From NCBI GenBank assembly GCA_000171835.1, contig ABHC01000026.1, forward strand, positions 1 to 64,000: DNA of 64,000 bases, read 5' to 3'. The position numbers and the translations under genes were made by a program. This DNA comes from an alpha proteobacterium BAL199. GTDB lineage: Bacteria; Pseudomonadota; Alphaproteobacteria; Thalassobaculales; Thalassobaculaceae. Below are positions 60,322 to 64,000 of the stretch, piece after piece. Position 1 is the first letter of the stretch. Each line of letters begins with the position of its first letter. The notes below the pieces were generated by a model. It was not told the origin of the DNA, did no database searches, and worked only from the letters and a program-made list of their open reading frames with translations.

Positions 60322-61297
60322 TCTGCCAGGCGGGGCCACCGCGTCGGGAGTCGCGGAGGCGTCAGCCCCGTCACTCGCCGACCGGCTCGCCGGGTTCGAC
60401 GAGCACTGGCGGGCGCTAAGGCCGGAGCTCGCTCGGATCGAGGCATGGCGGTGGTTCTTCGTTATCGTCGGCAGCCTGATGGTGGCCGCAGGAGTGCCGA
60501 TCCTTGGCTGGGGGATCGGCGAATTCGTCGGTGTCGTGCGCTCCGGCTATCCGTGGATCATCTATGTGGCTGCCGGGTCGCTGCTGAGCTCCCTGGGACA
60601 GTGGCTCGCCCGCAGCCCGGCACGCCGGGCCGGCCGCCTCATCCGCGGGAAGGTCATCGGCTGTTTCGGCTTGGGCTATCGGCGCGACGCCTCGAGTTTT
60701 CCGGTCGACGGCTTCGAGCGAAATGATCTCCTGCCGCGTCACACAAAACGCGAGCTGGAAGATCTGGTCTATGGCGACGTGTCAGGCGTCCCGCTGATCT
60801 TCTGCGACGCGACCCTGAGCGTGAAGGGGCTCCGCAGGACGGAGCGCGTCGAGGTGTTCCGCGGACCGCTGGTGCTCTCGCGGTTTCCCAAGCGAGCCCG
60901 GGGCCGCACTCTTGTGGTCCCCGACGGCGGGGCCATCGGAAACTTCTTCGTCGGCATTGCCGGTCAGCACCGGCAACGGGTAAAGCTGGAGTCGCCCGAT
61001 TTCGAGCGTGCCTTTGCCGTCTGGTCGACCGACCAGATTGAGGCCCGCTACCTGCTCACGCCGACGATGATGGAGCGGCTGCTGGCCCTGAAGCAGCGCT
61101 TTCCCGGCGACATGACCGTGGCGTTCGACGGCCACGAGTTCATGCTGGCTCTCGACGACGGTCGCGACTGGTTTCCCGATCCCGGTCTGCTGCGGAGCCT
61201 CACCCATCCGGCCCGGGTGCGCGAGCAGGCCGAGGAGATCGCCCGGATCGCCGAAATCGTCGAGATCCTGAAGCTGAACCTGGATACGCGAGCCTGA
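60302..61297 (+). CDS. DUF3137 membrane protein, copy 2
   Basis: 331 residues, clearly a paralogue of the preceding gene: LADRLAGFDEHWRALRPELA, VFRGPLVLSRFPKRARGRTL, LESPDFERAFAVWSTDQIEA, RYLLTPTMMERLLALKQRFP and the same RxQAEEIARIAxIVExLKLN terminus. The membrane helices have diverged most. A tandem duplication retained as two full genes suggests a hetero-oligomer or different partners. Confidence 0.88.
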   Translation: MPRPGSDLPGGATASGVAEASAPSLADRLAGFDEHWRALRPELARIEAWRWFFVIVGSLMVAAGVPILGWGIGEFVGVVRSGYPWIIYVAAGSLLSSLGQWLARSPARRAGRLIRGKVIGCFGLGYRRDASSFPVDGFERNDLLPRHTKRELEDLVYGDVSGVPLIFCDATLSVKGLRRTERVEVFRGPLVLSRFPKRARGRTLVVPDGGAIGNFFVGIAGQHRQRVKLESPDFERAFAVWSTDQIEARYLLTPTMMERLLALKQRFPGDMTVAFDGHEFMLALDDGRDWFPDPGLLRSLTHPARVREQAEEIARIAEIVEILKLNLDTRA

Positions 61298-61313
61298 GGC
61301 GGCACCCGCTCGA

Positions 61314-61980
61314 CTACCCGCCGATCCCGAACGCCTTCAGCAGCCGCTCGGCGGCTAGCGCCGGCGTGGTCTCGCCGGCCGCCACCGCCGCCTCCAGGGC
61401 GCCGGCCTCGGCCCGCACCGCCTCGGACCCCTCGAGCGCCGCCATCAGCCGGTCGCGCACCATCGCCCACATCCAGCGGACCTGCTGGCCGGCTCGCTTG
61501 GCCTGGAAGGCGTCGGTGCCGCCGTCGCGCGCCGCCTCCAGCACCCGGCGGTGCTCCTCGACGGTGCCCCAGACCTCCTCGATGCCGGTCTTCGCCAGGG
61601 CCGAGCAGGCCAGCACCCGCGCGGTCCAGTGCGGGTCGGCAGGCTGCATGATGTGCAGGGCGGTCTTGTACTCGCGCATCGCCTTCATGGCGCGGTCGCG
61701 GTTGTCGCCGTCGGCCTTGTTGACCACCAGCAGGTCGGCGATCTCCAGTATCCCCTTCTTGATGCCCTGCAGCTCGTCACCGGCGCCCGGCAGCATCAGC
61801 ACCAGGAACAGGTCGACCATCTCGGCCACCGTCACCTCGGACTGGCCGACGCCGACGGTCTCGACCAGCACCACGTCGTGGCCGGCGGCCTCGACCACCA
61901 CCATGCTCTCGCGGGTGGCGCGGGCGACGCCGCCGAGGGTGCCGGCCGACGGCGAGGGGCGGATGAAGGCGGCCGGGTCC
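61314..61980 (-). pseudogene. meaB: MeaB/ArgK GTPase, N-terminal third replaced by phage sequence
   Basis: C-terminal 222 residues of the methylmalonyl-CoA mutase chaperone GTPase: DPAAFIRPSPSAGTLGGVAR, VLVETVGVGQSE (G3 region), GDELQGIKKGILEIADLLVV and NKADGD (G4), to the end. The expected N-terminus with the Walker A loop is missing. At 61980 the reading switches to a DUF4815 phage tail sequence that continues the frame. The gene cannot make active MeaB as assembled here. Confidence 0.88.
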
Positions 61981-62150
61981 TGGCCCTGGCCGTCGGCGAC
62001 GATGGCGGGCGGCGTGGTGGTGACCGCGATGCCGTCGAAGCGCAGCTCCTCGACCGGCTCGCCGGCATCGAGCCCGCTCGCGGTGAACGCGACGCTGCGG
62101 ACCCTGAGACGCTCGTCGGCGCGGTCGACGCGGGAGGCCATCCTCGACAC
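61981..62150 (-). pseudogene. DUF4815 phage protein, distal C-terminal piece
   Basis: The minus strand reads ASRVDRADERLRVRSVAFTA then SGLDAGEPVEELRFDGIAVT, the beta-rich segment expected after the EVVS region of DUF4815 proteins. It is in the same orientation as the N-terminal piece at 63161-63868, while the middle piece between them is inverted. Fused in frame to MeaB. Confidence 0.6.
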
Positions 62151-63160
62151 CGACGTGGTCGCCGAGAAGACCGTGACCTTGACCCGCGGCCCCTTCGCCG
62201 GCGGCCTCGATCCCCTGCCGGACCCGGCCGTGGTCCAGCTGGTCGAGGTCCGCCAGGGTGCGACCGTCTACGCCCAAGGTGCCGACTATGTCTTGAACGC
62301 CGACCGCATCGACTGGTCGCCCGCCGGCACCGAGCCCGCGACCGGCTCGACCTACACCGCCACCTACCGCCGCGTCGCCAACGGCGTGGTGAACGGCACC
62401 GACGCCGACGGCGCCACCATCGGACCGCCGGCCGGCGAGGCGCTGGTGGCCGGCCAGCTGATCCTCCTCGACTACCGCTGGAAGCTGCCGCGCTTCGACC
62501 GACTGGCGCTCGACCGCGACGGCGCCATCGCCAGGCTCCGCGGTATCGCGCACCCATGGACCCCGCGCCCGCCCGAGGTGCCGGTCGGTCTCCTCGGCCT
62601 CGCCACGCTCGCGCTCGACTGGACCGCGTCGCCCCGGGTGCGGAACGACGGCGTCCGTGCCGTCCCCTATGCCGAGATCGAGGGGCTCGAACGCCGCATC
62701 GACGACCTCTACGACCTCGTCGCCATCGAGCGCCTGCGCACCGACACCTCGATCCGCGAGCCCGCCGCCAAGCGCGGGATCTTCGTCGACCCCTTCCTCG
62801 ACGACGATCTGCGCGACCACGGCATCGCCCAGACCGCCGCCATCGTCGGCGGCATCCTGACCTTGCCCATTGCTGCATCCATCGCCGAGACCGGCATGGC
62901 CAACGGCGGCCGGCCGTGGACGCTGGAGTACACCGTCGCACCCATCGTCGAGCAGACGCTCCGCACCGGCTCGATGAAGGTCAACCCGTACCAGGCCTTC
63001 GCACCGCTGCCGGCACGGCTCACCCTCGATCCCGCCGTCGACCAGTGGACCGTCATCGAGACCACCTGGTCCTCGCCGATCACCCGGCGCTTCGTGCAGG
63101 GCTGGGGCCTGGTCAGCCGCACCTCCACCAGCGAGACCGTCGAGGTGGTCTCGACCGGGC
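62151..63160 (+). pseudogene. DUF4815 phage protein, middle piece in inverted orientation
   Basis: The plus strand reads VVAEKTVTLTRGPFAGGLDP, then DYRWKLPRFDRLALDRDGAI, REPAAKRGIFVDPFLDDDLR, GIAQTAAIVGGILTLPIAAS and ends near TSTSETVEVVS. This is the central part of DUF4815, about 337 residues, with no interruption. Its natural upstream part (ending ITLNRRPVET) and downstream part are both on the minus strand, so this ~1-kb block has been flipped. Confidence 0.8.
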
Positions 63161-63868
63161 GGCGGTTTAGGGTGATCCGGACGGCGGCGCCGCCGCCGCT
63201 GTAGAGGTGCGGCTCGGACTCCACCGTCGCCAGGTCGGGATCGGCGGTGAATGCCAGCCGTGTCGCGGCGTTCCTGGTCACCTTGAAGCCGTCGACGTTG
63301 GCGATGCCCTCCTCGACGGAGAAGACCAGCTGGCCGGCCGGTGCCGGGAGCGCCGTCACCCGGAAGCCGGAGACGACGTAGGAGCCATTGGCCTCGCGGT
63401 CGTAGCGGGCGAGCGCCTGGGTCACGCCGTCGAGCTGCGGCGGCGGGGTCTGGTTCACCAGCACGCCGTTCTCGGCGAGGTAGACGGGAATGAACTGGCC
63501 GGCGGCGCCGTCGCCGGTCCAGCCCCAGGCGAGGCTGACCCTGGCCCGCCAGGCACCCGGCTCCTGGTAGTTGCGCGTCCCGACACCGGGGTCGAGCAGC
63601 GTCGGGTCCTCCAGCTCAGTGATGTCGATCTCGGTGAGCCTCACGCCGATGGCGACACTGGTGTCGACGGGAATGGTGAAGCCGGCGGCCGGGACCGGGC
63701 GGACGGCGCCACGGACGTAGATCGAGGCCGCCTCGAGCTGGAGGCTGCCGGTCACACCGTCGAGGATGGCGGCACCGCCGCGGACCACGTCGCCGTCGCG
63801 GAACAGCGCGTCGCCGAGGCCCTTCACGCGGTGGATCAGCACGTCCTGCAGCTCATTCAGCTCGGCTG
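63161..63868 (-). pseudogene. DUF4815 phage protein, N-terminal piece
   Basis: The minus strand reads AELNELQDVLIHRVKGLGDA, LFRDGDVVRGGAAILDGVTG, GVGTRNYQEPGAWRARVSLA, QLDGVTQALARYDREANGSY and ends AAVRITLNRRPVET. About 235 residues, the recognisable N-terminal half of DUF4815. The extreme N-terminus is lost at about 63868, where a different phage fragment on the plus strand begins. Confidence 0.8.
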
Positions 63869-63869
63869 G

Positions 63870-64000
63870 GGCTTCTTCGGCAGCATCCGCCACCACGCCG
63901 ATCCCGATGCGGCCTGGGCCGCGGCGGTCCAGGCGATCGCCGCCGCCACGCGCTCGGAGGTGAACGCGGTCGGCGACTTCCTCGACAGCCGGCACGGACG
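63870..64000 (+). pseudogene. Unidentified phage-type coding fragment at window edge
   Basis: The plus strand in frame from 63870 reads GFFGSIRHHADPDAAWAAAV then QAIAAATRSEVNAVGDFLDS and continues out of the window. Codon use and the helical, His-rich pattern look like true coding sequence, but I do not recognise the protein. It abuts the broken N-terminus of DUF4815 on the opposite strand. Confidence 0.35.

Overview
The window is about 64 kb of a high-GC (roughly 65%) chromosome. Gene content (FliG, molybdenum hydroxylase, TRAP and polyamine-type ABC transporters, SufE/NifU-like proteins, MeaB) and codon use fit an alphaproteobacterium, probably a free-living Rhodospirillales-type organism. 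That placement is inference; no rRNA or other phylogenetic marker is present.

Left arm (1-26 kb) is ordinary catabolic chromosome: an amidase and a MetX-like hydrolase; a Gfo/Idh oxidoreductase next to a Baeyer-Villiger-type monooxygenase; a three-subunit molybdenum hydroxylase; a GMC oxidoreductase; a spermidine/putrescine-type ABC transporter; an SDR and a class III aminotransferase; an orphan fliG with no normal start codon; a LysE exporter; a secreted protein with paired SH3/Tudor-like repeats; an O-methyltransferase; a TPR protein; and a MetE-like methyltransferase divergent from an FCD-type GntR regulator.

Middle (26.4-46.5 kb) is a mobile-element island with lower and patchy GC. It holds IS1380 (one fragment, one frameshifted copy, inverted to each other), IS630, a 94-bp MITE, IS256, IS21, IS66 and IS1595 elements plus phage debris. 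With the IS630, MITE and IS256 insertions removed, one compact locus remains: a 99-aa gene on the minus strand and, divergently, HTH - vWA - PP2C - protein kinase. This is a TerY-P-type signalling triad (YegL/YegK/YegI-like). The kinase linker carries two copies of an NxxILxx(I/M)KG motif, and the C-terminus of the 99-aa protein carries a third. The HTH gene is split by IS256, whose 8-bp target duplication CGAAACGA allows exact reconstruction. The island also has a low-GC metallophosphoesterase, a small lipoprotein and a Gram-negative sortase with its VIT/vWA substrate.

Right arm (46.5-61.3 kb) is again ordinary chromosome: oligoendopeptidase F, a NifU-like protein and SufE, then a catabolic cluster (enolase-superfamily enzyme and GntR/UTRA regulator, divergent from GMC oxidoreductase, PhyH dioxygenase and a TRAP transporter, with a D-threonine-aldolase-like enzyme), then LemA and two tandem DUF3137 proteins.

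The phage debris (TerL, gpV, DUF4815 and an unidentified fragment) is joined abruptly to truncated housekeeping genes (AMP-ligase at 46.46 kb, MeaB at 61.98 kb). The DUF4815 gene contains an inverted segment of about 1 kb. These joints are either real prophage decay and rearrangement or amplification/assembly chimeras.
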